Shown here piece after piece: positions 12,504-24,605 of a stretch of DNA of 64,000 nt; the first letter of the stretch is position 1; the number at the start of each line of letters is the position of its first letter. This DNA comes from Torreya grandis (lineage: Eukaryota > Streptophyta > Pinopsida > Cupressales > Taxaceae). The notes under the pieces were generated by a model. It saw nothing but the letters and a program-made list of their open reading frames with translations, was not told the DNA's origin and did not search any database. The translations under genes were made by a program, and so were the position numbers. The stretch is taken from assembly GCA_037957365.1 (NCBI GenBank), contig JARHVA010000021.1, positions 7,976,501-8,040,500 of the forward strand, in the 5' to 3' direction.

Positions 12504-12802
12504 TTTGGTGAACCCGTCCTTTGTTTGTTGAACCAAACTTTAGTGTGCATGTAGGGTTTTCTCTTTCTTCAAAATTTTATTTTAGATTTTTGTATTTATT
12601 TTTAAGATCTAATTTCTTGTATGGGCATAGCTTAAATAATTCTTATTTATCTTTTTGCTCTAGGCACTTTTCTTTCTCTCTTTATGATTGAGTGCAAAGT
12701 TAAAATCCTTGTGGATTTCCTTATATAATGCCTTGCAAAGCCCCATCCTCTAGATTGTTTGTTTAATAATCATAATGATAACGTATTACATATGAAGATC
12801 TT

Positions 12803-15300
12803 ATGGCATATGAAAAATGGGATCAAACCCCTTCTTTTACTTATAACTATGATAATGAAAGAAATAATGATGAAAATGCAAGTATAAATGAACATATTAA
12901 TGATCATAGCATCATTTTATATGGTTATGAGTGTGGTGTTGTTCCTCTTGGGTATGTGGAGACTAGTTCTCCTATAACTTCTCTTTTCAATGATGAAGGG
13001 TCTAAAAAGTCAAAAATGATAAATTTTATTAGTGCATTGCATAAGGATTATATAATAGTTATGCAAGAAGTTAATATTTGTGATGTTTCAAGTCAAAATG
13101 TTGCATGCATGCATTCTCTAGATGCATCAAAAATAAATGCTCTCTTCATTTTAAAATAATGCAAATAGTGGAGAAAGTGAGTGTGTGCCTTCTTTACAAA
13201 GTAATGACAGTGTGGAAATAAATGTTCCTTCTTTAGTTCACTCAAATGCAACTAGTAAAAGTACTTCTCTCTTTATATATCTCAATGATACAAATGCATG
13301 TACTACTTCTCTTCCTAGATTGGAAAGATAAAAGTAGTTTAGATGCATGTTTTTATACTCTTCTTCCAATTCAAGAAAAATAACAAAAAATCTTTGCTAA
13401 AGGTTTCCTAATGAAAAAAAATCCAAATTCAAGTAGAAATAAGGCAACTCAAGATTCAAATGCTAGTTATGTTAATGTCCCTTTATCATATAACAATGAT
13501 GTACCTAAAGGATAAAGTGATATTGCATATTCTATCCCATTTTATTTTGAGTTCAAAAATGAAAAAGAAACTTGCATCTTTCCTTCCTACAATAATATTT
13601 CAAGCAAAATGGAAAACAGTCCTCTCTCAACCTTTTTTACATTTTTTACTAAAAATCATGTTCTAATTATAGATGAAAATAATGAAATCTTTTAGCCCTC
13701 TTACATGTAATAATTATCCAAGTACTCAGACCCTTTAAAATAATGATTGCATTAACCTTTATGATATTCAAAATGATATAAAGATCTCTCTTGAATCATC
13801 ATGCAAAGTGGATATACCTTTACCTAATGTTTACGAACCACATGATGATACTATCCTAAAATACATTGAGGGTGGTAAGGATCCTATTATTCCTATGTTC
13901 CATATGGATGAAAAATTAAAATCTCTAAGCAATTATTCAACCTCTTTACCAACACCTCTTAGTGATATGTTATCTCTAATGACTACCATGGAATATCTTC
14001 AACAAAAAATGACTATAATTTAGTTGTAAGTTTCCTCCCATGAAGCTAATTTTAATGATAATATCTTAGAGGACCAATCCCTTACTAGAGATATTTTTTA
14101 TCATCAATATCTTTCCACCTTTATCATGCCTATGTTTTCTTTCTTTGATGGCAAAAGAGATCTTGCAAATCATTTGAAACATTATATACACTCCTTTGAA
14201 CATTGGGCTAAATATGGATGCTTATTATTAAAAAAAATCCATAGAAGTTTAGTTCAAGAGGCTCTTGATTGGTTCTATACACTCCCTAGTAGTTATTTAT
14301 CAACCTTTTAAAAACTTGAGGATGTATGCTTATCTACTTTCCATAAGTACATAGTACCCAAGCAACCATTAGAACATATGCAACCTTAACTCAAACTGAG
14401 GATGAATCCCTTCAAGACTAAGCTATTGGATTTAAGAATATCTTACACTTTTTAAACTATACCCCCTCATATTTGGAAGTGAAATTTATATTAAGTAGCA
14501 ATCTGTTTTCCCCACTCAGAGAAAGAACATTACACAAGCACTTTGCTTCATTTGAAAATTTATATTGGGATGTGCATAAATATGCATGTGCTTTAATGAA
14601 TACTAAAATTGAATTACTTATGTATCTACCTAAAGTCAAACATGGTATAAAAAATGATTTCAAAGCAAGAGAGCAAACTAAGAAGGGTTATGAACCACTT
14701 CCAAAGCTTTCGTAAGAATCATCAGTGCATACCAAAGAACAAACGATAAAGGTATTGAACAAAGGAAAGGAACATACTTCCAAAATACCTCATACTGTTA
14801 ACCCATATGCCTTTACAAAACTATAGCCACTTGAATTCGATTGGTACTAAGATAGACCACATGATTTATTGTGTACACTATTGGATAAACGGATGATAAA
14901 ATTTCCTCCTAATTTTCATTATCCACCCTACATATTTGAAAAGGTAAAAGAACAACACATTTACACTTACCATGGTATAAATAGGCACTAAGATAATGAT
15001 TATTTTTATCTTGAATAAGAGTTTACACAGCTGGCAGATCAGGGAATTATTGCATTTTGAAAAGATACATCTATAACTCTTTCCCCTACTTATTCTAAGA
15101 GGGTTGAGACATCCCATGTTGCTCTTTTAAGTAACATCTGGTCCATCGACATTTGCAGAAGAGGACCACTAGTAGAAGTCCTTCTCCTAGTGTACCCTCT
15201 ACCAGGATCTATCTTTCCCACAATGGTCCTACCAAAGAACCATTGGTTGATTAGACTCTCGATAGAGGGACACATGAAGGAGGCATATATACATAGTATA
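12803..15300 (+). pseudogene. Gypsy-type gag remnant
   Basis: An open piece at 12803-13159 is followed by fragments. 13808-14023 encodes VDIPLPNVYEPHDD-type sequence. 14126-14330 resembles the Retrotrans_gag core (FSFFDGKRDLANHL, then LVQEALDWFYTLP). Near 14970-15060 a knuckle-like pattern YTYHGIN.H.DNDYFYL precedes LADQGIIAF; Tyr sits where Cys is expected, consistent with TGC-to-TAC changes. Many stops and frameshifts are present. The Gypsy assignment rests on the core gag pattern and is an inference. Confidence 0.5.
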
Positions 15301-16900
15301 TTTGGGTACCTAAACTAGCACATACATATTCACATGATATTTATATCAATACATCAGCTACAGTGATAGAAGTAAAACTAGAAGTTCCATAACCACTTAA
15401 TCATTACAATCGAGCTTTCTTGTTTCCAACTAGGTTTCATTGCATACGGTGATTACTTCATTATCACTAAATTGAAATTTTCATTAAATTGAAATATTTT
15501 ATACTACTAGGTAGTTTATCATATATAAATATCAATTACATAAAACAAGTTCAATTAACATATACATAATGAATAAAGAAATAAAATTACACATTTGTGA
15601 GAAGCAAATATACCAAATACAAACTTACCAAAAGATCATGGTACAATTCATATTTATACTACGTACCATATTCAGATATCTAGAGCACCTAAACATGTTC
15701 CTATTACTGCTACTTCAAATAAACCACAGAGCATTTAGTGATGGGTTCCACGAACCCCTACTCCTAATATTTATTCACAACCATATAGTCATGTTATACA
15801 TATGTGGAGCATTACAGATCCTATAGGGCTAGATATTACACATATGCATGCTCCTTGGAAGTATCATCAGTTTATTGCACTAGGTTCATAATGGAGAGAT
15901 ACTCATGCCCATCCTTTGGACGAGATCATATGATAGTTTCTTTTTGTCAAATGTTCCAAAAATACCCCAAAATAAATACAAAAAAAAAAATCCAAAAATG
16001 TATGTAGCATTTACATGTTCTATTAGCTCCTTGGCATTTATGTTGTTAGTTCCAGATTAGTGGATAGCATATCACTTATTTCTATATACGCATGTGTTTC
16101 ACGCATCTTTTGAGTGTGATATAGGCAAACACAGATACATGATCTATGTAATTTTGGACGTTGGATCTTGTCTTTACTCATATTATGTGGACATTGGGGG
16201 CATCCACTTATTTGATCACGATACATCCAGGTTATATCCTCATATGATCATTTTCCATTATCATGTTTGATCTTATATACTTACACATACCTTTATCCAT
16301 GCTTATATATTTTTTAGTGTACTTGATATGTTACGCACTCAACATTTTTTACTAACACATATGATCCATGGGCTAGTATGATATGTTTATTTTGGTTGCT
16401 CATACTTTCATTTATGCACTTCCTTGAGTTTTTTTTCTTGATATTGTCTTGCTTGTTTGAGAATTTGAATATGCTCCATTGTTTATGGTCCCCATGCCTT
16501 TGTTTGCCTCTATGACATTTGAATATGTCATTACTCATTTTATGGACATTTGAATATGTCGTGTTTATTTTTATGGACATTTGACTAAGTCATGTCCCTT
16601 TGATTGTGCAGCATTTAAACATGTCTCTTGTTTGCTGACTCTTTGGACCATTGTCTTTTGATTTATTGTTGAGTGTTATTGTGTGTGTGCTTGATTTATT
16701 TTTGATCTTTTTACTCTCTAGACATTTCCATGATCTATAGCATGCATCTTAGGTCTTTATGTCATCACATTTTACATGTTTCAATGATATATCTACCTAG
16801 ACATGTTTCTCTTATATGCTACATGATACATTCACAGATTACATAGTTATCTTCTCATTATGAGGTAAGGTAACTACCATTTTTTACTTCCCCTCACCTC
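15301..16900 (+). other. Decayed internal region of the LTR element
   Basis: Broken plus-strand frames include ITDPIGLDITHMHAPWKYH near 15815-15860, which looks like former coding sequence. I recognise no protease, reverse transcriptase or integrase motif. The minus-strand ORFs at 16038-16580 are probably chance. Confidence 0.35.
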
Positions 16901-16904
16901 AAAA

Positions 16905-17145
16905 TGGGGGGCATGTCATAGAAGCATGCCTTTCACACTTTCACACTTTCAGATTTCAATAGGGGCATGCCAAAAAGGCATAGCTTGCACACTTATGTAA
17001 TACTCAGTATTTTCATATTACGGTGGAGCCATGTTATGGGAACATGTTCTCCAAACTTAAACTATCTCTCAATTTTATATTTCAGTGGGGGCATGTCATG
17101 GTAACATGTCTTCCACACTTACAAAATCTCAAAATTAACCAAAAT
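16905..17145 (+). repeat. Four-copy ~60-bp tandem repeat near the 3' LTR
   Basis: Units begin near 16905, 16961, 17024 and 17087. The shared core is GGGGGCATGTCATGG..ACATG followed by TTCCACACTTA and ending in ATTTCAG. The first unit follows a purine run (AAAATGGGGGG) that could be the polypurine tract, so the true 3' LTR may start here. Confidence 0.6.
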
Positions 17146-17799
17146 TGCACATTTATATTATTTAAATACACACTTGTGGCAGCAATCTATACATTGGTAC
17201 CATTGTTAAACCCAAATTTCAGCTTGAGACATATATGAGTTATATATGCCCTACAAAAAGAGCACTTTAAATTGTAAAATCAAATCAGCTTTCAAATTTC
17301 AAATACTTTTACACACTTTAGCCTACACCAAGATGGACTTTAATGAATTGGTATTGAGCCAATCTAGTTCATTAGTTGGTTCAATTTTGGACAGGTTGAA
17401 GTTATTACATCACTCAATCTTAACAATTTTATGGTATGTAGTGATTAAATCATCCACCCACACCAGTTTTATAGTGTGAGTTGGCTTGGATCACTCACGC
17501 TCACCAGATTAGAAGTATGATTGGGTTGCACGGTTGAATTAATCTCAATTATTGGGTGACAACTCACCTTTTCTCCAAGGTTGGGGGTAAGTTTCCCTCC
17601 AATAAATATATATATGTAGGTTTTCTACTATTTCCCTAATCTCAACTCCAAAACTTCACAATAAAATCTCTTCGAATCAAAGTGCCAAAAGGAAAGATGG
17701 TTGCATTGATACACAGGTGTATTCCTAACCTTGTTCTCTTTACTTTCAAACATTTTAAATTATTTAAATTTCATATTATATGCACTACTTATATATTGT

Positions 17800-18504
17800 A
17801 ACATGCTCTTGGTTGCAGGTCAATCACCAGTAAATCACTCAAGTTGGGCTCATGCAAAGATAAGGTGTGTTATGCACACCTAGGTACGCATTCATTTTCC
17901 TTTAAACTAAAAATTTCATTACTAGATTAGAGAGGTCTTTAGGGGTCAGCTCGATATCATGAGCCTACTAACCCATTTTTTCCAATGTCACTATGAAGAT
18001 GAAGAGTTGGGTTTTGATGATTCAACAAGAGCGACAGTCTATGAACCAGATCTGAATGAACCAAAATGAAGGTAACATATAACCTAAAACATTTCAAGAA
18101 GTTGTATCCAAATTTAGTAGATATTATGTACTAAACACCTATATCCAAGTAAAACAGAAGTATTGATGTAACCATTTGAGGTCGACACAAGTGTCTGAGG
18201 TCACAAAGCTCAAATTTCAAGAATTTGATGACTGATACAAAATCTAAATCCATTCTATTTCTAACATGTTCCACATCAGATCTGCATATGCATTGTAATC
18301 CAGCTACGTATAATTATTTTCTATTTAGTGTAATATCAATCATTGGTTGTACTTAATATTTTTAGCATATCTCAGTATTTAAATTCAAAATACTATTTAT
18401 CTGAGTTTGTAATTAATTTGTCTACCATAGATCTATTTATTATCCTTGTGCTTATTCATTTATCTATTATTAACTCTAACCCCACTTCCAAATTTGAGTT
18501 AAAC
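17800..18504 (+). repeat. 3' LTR of gag-only element (minimal extent)
   Basis: Direct repeat of 11780-12503, ending in GAGTTAAACA. A TATA-like AATAAATATATATATG lies upstream at about 17600-17616, which supports a longer LTR than the matched part. Confidence 0.6.
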
Positions 18505-18989
18505 AATATGAAATGTCGATGGATGCCCTGTTAGTGAATGTATTGGAGGAGTTCCAATGGATAGTTAAACATGGTCATCTCTTGTTCCATTAGATCTTCT
18601 ACGAGGTTGTGGTAATGAAAGAGGAGGTGATGATGGAGGATATGGTGTGGATGTTGAAATATGAGTCTGTATGGGATCCTCATCATAATATAAAAAGTTG
18701 ATGATGCATCACAACATAAACATTTCTTCAATTTTTATCATGCCCATCAAATTCATATACAAGTAATTAGAAAATTAATTTTTAAATATTTAAATATATC
18801 AAAAAGAATAATATATTATGATATAAACTAAATTTTACATAAGATATGAAACCATAACATCATATTTTTTTCAAAATACTATAGAAAATTAGTTGGTTTT
18901 CAAAATTAGGTTTCAAAAAAGCAATATATACATCAATTATTATTATCAAATACATTTTTCCCTCAATTTGTTTGGTGTTTATCTCCCTT
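18505..18989. other. Spacer, nothing recognised
   Basis: AT-rich. The minus-strand ORF 18531-18731 (His-rich) has no supporting features. Confidence 0.4.
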
Positions 18990-19650
18990 TAAATTGATAG
19001 TCAATAATCAATTCTTCATCATCTTTTATATTCACAATTGCTTCTACCATGTCATAATGAGATAAAATTATAGGCATGTCATCTTCTATGTCATTAGCAC
19101 ACTTTATATATTAACACTTTGGAGATGCATAACACATAACCCATGGCTATTATTAATGAAACCAACAATATTTTTAAATGCATAAGGATGCCCATCAATG
19201 TAAGTATGATCATGCATAAATTGGGTTCTTTGGGGGTTGTACAAATATGCTCTTCCATTCTCTTTGAATTAGACCACATGACATAAGTTGGCATACTAAA
19301 TTTGTATCTCGTCATGGAGATCCAATCTTCGAAACTATACACTAGGCCGTAAAAAGTTAATATTGACACACCTAATCCATGTCAAATATTCTACCCAATA
19401 TTACGTGTTGACAACGTGAAAATCCCAAGACCTACATTAGGAATAGTTGATGACTGTATCATATAACTCCACCTCCAAAATGTAAATATTACAAAAGGTG
19501 TTAGGAGTGGTTCATGAATTGGCCACGCCCCATAATCTAACCAATTAGAGAAATCATATTTATATTTTGTCAACACCTCATTAAGAAGTTCTAAATCATT
19601 TATGGACTCTTCCTCATAACTTTTAAAATTAACCTTTCCCTATCTACACA
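18990..19650 (-). pseudogene. SET-domain protein fragment, frameshifted
   Basis: On the minus strand, from about 19640, an open frame reads SYEEESINDLELLNEV, then DYGAWPIHEPLL, then SSTIPNVGLGIFTL, the GLGIF block that opens SET domains. After two stops it continues with VSILTFYG. A frameshift leads into YIDGHPYAFKNIVGFINNS, which fits the conserved RFINHS block. A further shift gives IKDDEELIIDY then a stop, matching the EEL..DY block that closes the SET core. SET proteins methylate lysines. Order and spacing of the three blocks fit, but stops and two frameshifts make it a probable pseudogene. Whether an upstream part exists is unclear. Confidence 0.6.
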
Positions 19651-19800
19651 TATTTTATTCAAAATTATTGACATCCTACTATTTATCCATGTGCTAATGT
19701 AACTACTTTGGACCTCTTCCTCTTCAACATGTTTTTCCTTATCATATTTTATTGTCGTCATAAAGTCTACATTTTCAGAGCCATATATATATAAACTAAA

Positions 19801-19835
<35 letters not shown>

Positions 19836-19836
19836 A
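19801..19836. repeat. (ATG)n microsatellite
   Basis: About twelve uninterrupted ATG/GAT triplets. Confidence 0.98.
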
Positions 19837-19839
19837 AAT

Positions 19840-20440
19840 TTCACTAAATTATGTAATTTCCCATAGTTTCACTAATTTCTATAATTTTTTTGTCATTTGT
19901 CACTAGTTTCATCAATTTTATCCTAATTAACTCTCATTTGCATTATTTTTACAAGTTGGCATAATTCTCCCAATTTTTATAATTTTCCTATTTGTCAATA
20001 ATTTCCCTAATTTCATAAGTTCAACATAATTTAGCCAAGTTTGGCCTAAGTTTACTATGTTTCACCAAATTTTACTCTAATTTCCATAGTTTCTCTAAGT
20101 CTCACAATTCCCTATTTTCTCCCAATTTCTCTTATTTTTCCATATGTAATTAACTTCTTTAATTTTGTAAGTTTGGCCTAATTTTACTCTAATTTACACA
20201 AGGTTCACTAATTTTTCCTTTTTTGGACTTTTTCACTATTATATCTCATTTCCAAACATGCCACTAATTTTTGTAATTAACTCTAATTTACCCAATTGTC
20301 TACGATTTTACACATATTTTCAAAACATAAATATAATTTCCTTAATTTTATCGTGCCTTTCATTAATTTATGTAATCCCTGAATTTCACTTATTTTCCCT
20401 AATTTGTACTTCATAACATATGTTACAAACAATAATGTAT
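19840..20440. repeat. Degenerate low-complexity array of TTTCACTAATTT-like words
   Basis: Roughly 600 bp made almost wholly of variants of AATTTCCCTAATTT and AGTTTCACTAA at irregular 15-25 bp spacing. This looks like a decayed short tandem repeat. No coding potential. Confidence 0.5.
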
Positions 20441-20540
20441 TGCGTCTTTTGAATTAGTCATTTGCTAATATGTAACTAGAAAAAATAAAAAGGAACTAAT
20501 AAGCATGTCTTCCTTTCCACCAAAATGATAGTCTGCTAGT

Positions 20541-20544
<4 letters not shown>

Positions 20545-20595
<51 letters not shown>
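20545..20595. repeat. (CT)n microsatellite
   Basis: About 25 uninterrupted CT dinucleotides preceded by a short T run. Confidence 0.98.
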
Positions 20596-20596
<1 letters not shown>

Positions 20597-20609
20597 ACAC
20601 TAAAAACAA

Positions 20610-20673
20610 TGACACAAAGGTAGCACAAATGTGGCATAACTCGCATCACTATTTTTTTGCCACCTTTGTGTCA
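20610..20673. repeat. Short inverted repeat (16-bp arms), MITE-like
   Basis: Arms TGACACAAAGGTAGCA (20610-20625) and the complement of TGCCACCTTTGTGTCA (20658-20673) match at 15 of 16 bases around a 32-bp spacer. Part of the motif recurs at 7983-8022. It may be a tip of a small DNA transposon, but no target duplication is visible. Confidence 0.45.
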
Positions 20674-20679
20674 CAATTT

Positions 20680-23600
20680 CCTTCATTCCAAAGGGAGGGG
20701 TGTGGGGGGAAACTGTGAAACAAGTGCAATTGATCCAATTTGTGGCTCAAATTACACTTCATGTAGTAGTGCAAGAGCCTCATGCACTCACTCTACAAAG
20801 GAAAATAATTCCCTAATACCAATTGATGTAGTCATGGTTAGGAGGTTTAATGAAAGATGACCTTATACCATGCAATGCACAAAACCATAAACAACAATGG
20901 ACTAACTCACAGTCTAAAGGCGGAATAATATGCCACAAAATATGATCTTTTATTGAATTTAAGAGGAAATGTCACAGTGTGCACTCATCACATTGTTACA
21001 GGTTGATTATAGACTTACAATCTACTTGCATAATTATAGCAATCTCCTAAGAGACGTACTACACCCTATCTCTCTCCTTTGTCATATGGATTGCAACAAA
21101 ACCCTACTTCAACCAGAATCAATTCTCTCATTTGGCCACACACCTTGCAAATCTTGTTATCTCGTAGTCTTTGCAAAGTTCTTTATATCTACACACTCTA
21201 ACCAAATGGCCAACCAAATAACTAAAAATAGTCAATCTTGTCAACAATGGTCTGTCTCTAGCCTTATTTCTCAAATTTCCAACCTCTTGCAGAATGACAT
21301 TCACACCTTATATAAATATGCAAACAAGAAACCATTACATAAGTTGGAATGATTGTTTCTATCTGTCAAATAATCATCATCCCCAAGTGGATCTTTAACT
21401 TCCCTCAATTACAAACTACTGGTTGTCAGAACAGTGACTTTATCATCTTACATTGACACCTGGTCCTAGAGCATAATCTAGATCAAATAAACACACATCC
21501 TTGAAGATGGAGTAACGTTGCAAAAAAAAAATGACTTTCAATTTATGATGCAAGATCAAATATTCATTGGTTGCACATAAGAGCTTTCATAAAGTTATGT
21601 AAAATCAATGTACGTACACATAATTTTGCAAGAAAATTACATGCATTATGGGTGCATGGATTCCTCAAAACTCACAAGTTTAGGTTGCAACGATTTCAAA
21701 TGAAGTGTACATGTGGAAGACAATGTGAAAGGTTTGCAAAAGTCTTCAAACTTCGCAAGCCATCATACGGTTCATAGAACAGAAATGTTGCACAAATCAT
21801 CCACAAGGCTTCACCTTTAGTACATTTGTGCAGAACTTGCAATGACCTCCAAATGAACTTGCACAAGACTCTACAAATTACACAAAACTACTTATTTCTA
21901 ACCTAAGAGTTTTTTTGGATGTACGATTGCTTGTGAACTCAAATGCTCCTACATCAAGATAATAGACTTGCCCTCGATCAACATCCTGGATATCTGAACT
22001 TTAACCTCATAGCCTTATATCCACTCAATCTTGATAGGCTCAACATCCCATTCTTCTGAATACCAACATCACAAGAAGCGATATGATATATCAATCGAAA
22101 CTGAGCAAGTCTATCCATATTTCTTAATCCCAATTAGGCATAGGCTCAGTATCCCAATCAAGAATAGCCTCTTCTCCCACTAGTTATGAGATAAATCCTT
22201 GAAGGCCCTGACCCAACTGACACTAATTGTTATATAGTTATAGTTCCAACTAAATGTTGAGCCCTAACTCATACCAACTAAAGATCCAATTCTCCAGTCG
22301 AGACCCTCAATGAAGAATGAAGGTTACAAAAGAAGTCAAGGAGGCCCAAGACTTCTAGTTGACCAATCTTCAATTGAGAACTCCTTTAAAAACTCTTGCC
22401 AACTAACTGATGCCAAAATTCACTCTCATGCTAGCAAATAGGGCCAACTTCCAACAATACCAATAGATTTACTAATGAGTTCACTCAATCCTCTCTAGAA
22501 TCAATGTGAATTTTAGAAAGTGCTCTTATCTTAGACTACCATTAACAAATACAAAGAGAGTTGATAATGGAATAACCAACCCTTACCCCATTGTTAAATC
22601 ACAAATATATAATAAAGAGAGAAGGTAATGCCCTGGGTTGGTGAAACCACCTTTTCCTAATATTAGTTATTAATATATAATCATCATTTTTTTTGTCGTC
22701 TTATGGATACTAAACATCTACCTTTGTTTTTTATAGTGCAAAGAGCGACATCATCAATTTGCATTTATCGATAAAAATCATTTTTGAGATAACCTCTTTT
22801 AATTAAAGGTAGAATTGGAAATCAAGAAGCATATAAATATATATTAGAAGTGAAAATATTGACACTTAATAAGAAAATAATGGGCCTCACCAAATCCCAA
22901 TTCTCAATTACACTTAAGTTTTATAACTCATTCACATATTTTACTTTATTAATTAGCTCTTTCTTTATATCGTATTGTTTTTTAGTTTATTAACCACTTA
23001 AATAATTCAATTAGACATACACTTTTTCCTATTTAAAATGAATATTTTTAGATCTATCATATTATTTAAATTTGACTTCAAATAATGTAATAAATGCATC
23101 TCAAATTCTAATTATCATCATCATAAAAACTTACATCCTCATCTCAATAATATAAAACATTATTTTCATTTTCGAAAATAATAAATATAATTATCTAATG
23201 TAAACTCTTAAATGTACATATATTTGTATACCTATACATTTATAATAAAAACTTCCAATACATAATTGTTCCCCATAATAATGGGTCCTAAATATTTTAT
23301 TCTATTTAATTAGTTTTTTAATACGATACATTTAATTATATTATGTACACTTATAATACTTAAAATTGTAAATGTTACATTTATAAATAAGAATATACTT
23401 ACACCTGTATTAATTTGGGACATGAATAATCAAAACAAACGTTGGACATCGATGCCCTGTGGCCTGTTTTTGTGTTTTTGGCCGTATAGTACGGGGCAAA
23501 TTAAATAGAAATCATATACATGTACATGTAATAAAATTTAAAAGCAATAAATTTGACATGAATTATTTTCAATAACCCATATATATTTATAACAGGTAAA

Positions 23601-24600
23601 TCTTCTTTTATATTTTTATATATTAATAATTTAATTTATATTCATACAAAATGTATGCTTTTGCTTTTTTAAAATCTTACATGACAAAAGTCTTGAAATG
23701 TTTAAATAAAACATCACATATCAAAAGTCTGAAGATATTTAGATAACAAGGGACATACTAAAGTTTTAATACATTCATTATTGTGGATAAATGAAAAGTG
23801 AAAAATAGCCACTAGAATATCTACTTGTACAATTGACATTTTACAAATTTGTATGGACTGTAACATTACAGGGAGTAGGGTAGACATGTCAAACAGTAGA
23901 CAAATTTTTAATCGACAGGGTGGGTGAATTTAAAATTCCAGGCCGGATCAAAACTATTCTTATAATCCAACATTTGGTTTAGAATGAATGTTGTCATTGA
24001 AAAGTAGCAGTGGTCCAACAGCAACCAAGTTGGAGTGGGTGCAAAATTACTTCACTAAAATTTGATTTACCTAAATAAATATTGTTCTAAAGTCCCAATA
24101 AATGATCAATGCTTGATGATAGAGATCAAATCCCTGTGATTCATTGAAAGTAAATGATGAAATTATTGATAAGAAAAATGAAGTAAGAAGTTTTGTTTTC
24201 ATTAGTTGGACTGCACTGTTGCAGCAGGTCTGATTTGAGTTGATTGAGGATGTATGTAGTTATAAAACTTCAAATTATTTCTTCTATCATGCAGATTTAA
24301 AGTACAAGTTTAAAATGGATTATTGTTAAAATCTGATTGTGAACTCGCTTTCACTGGTATTAATTTCAAACGTGTTAGATAAATTAAGTATTGTTTAAGT
24401 ACTTGCCTAAGTGCTTCCTCAAAACATTGATTTATGCGGATCATCTACAGTGGGCTAGACAATAATTAGGTTTATAACATTATAAATACATTTCAGAAAG
24501 TCACCTTCCTCCATATTCGTCATTGCATTAATAAACCATACAGAAACATTTATTTCCACACACACTTGGGAAAATCTACAGAAAATGATCTCTTCATCTT
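20680..24600. other. Intergenic AT-rich DNA, nothing recognised
   Basis: Only short ORFs without motifs (for example 20969-21352, 21571-21777). 22600-23700 is strongly AT-rich with TATA/TAAT words. No LTR ends, RNA genes or tandem arrays noticed. 24549-24554 reads AATAAA on the minus strand about 50 bp past the TAF6 stop and may be its polyadenylation signal. Confidence 0.5.
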
Positions 24601-24605
24601 GCATC

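Larger units (their letters stand above)
11780..18504 (+). mobile_element. Decayed gag-only LTR retrotransposon (probably Gypsy-type)
   Basis: Two direct repeats of at least 700 bp (about 11780-12503 and 17800-18504) flank about 5.3 kb. The best-matching words are CTAACCCATTTTTTCCA, ACTATGAAGATGAAGAG and GATGATTCAACAAGAG. The left repeat is followed by a possible primer-binding site (TTTGGTGAACCCGTC, 12504-12518). Internal DNA encodes gag fragments but no protease, reverse transcriptase or integrase that I can find, so it is probably a non-autonomous or internally deleted element. The LTRs have diverged clearly. No target duplication found. Confidence 0.6.

Noticed and set aside
20969..21352. 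127-codon ORF as a gene
   Set aside because: No recognisable domain, no splice context, AT-rich surroundings; probably chance.
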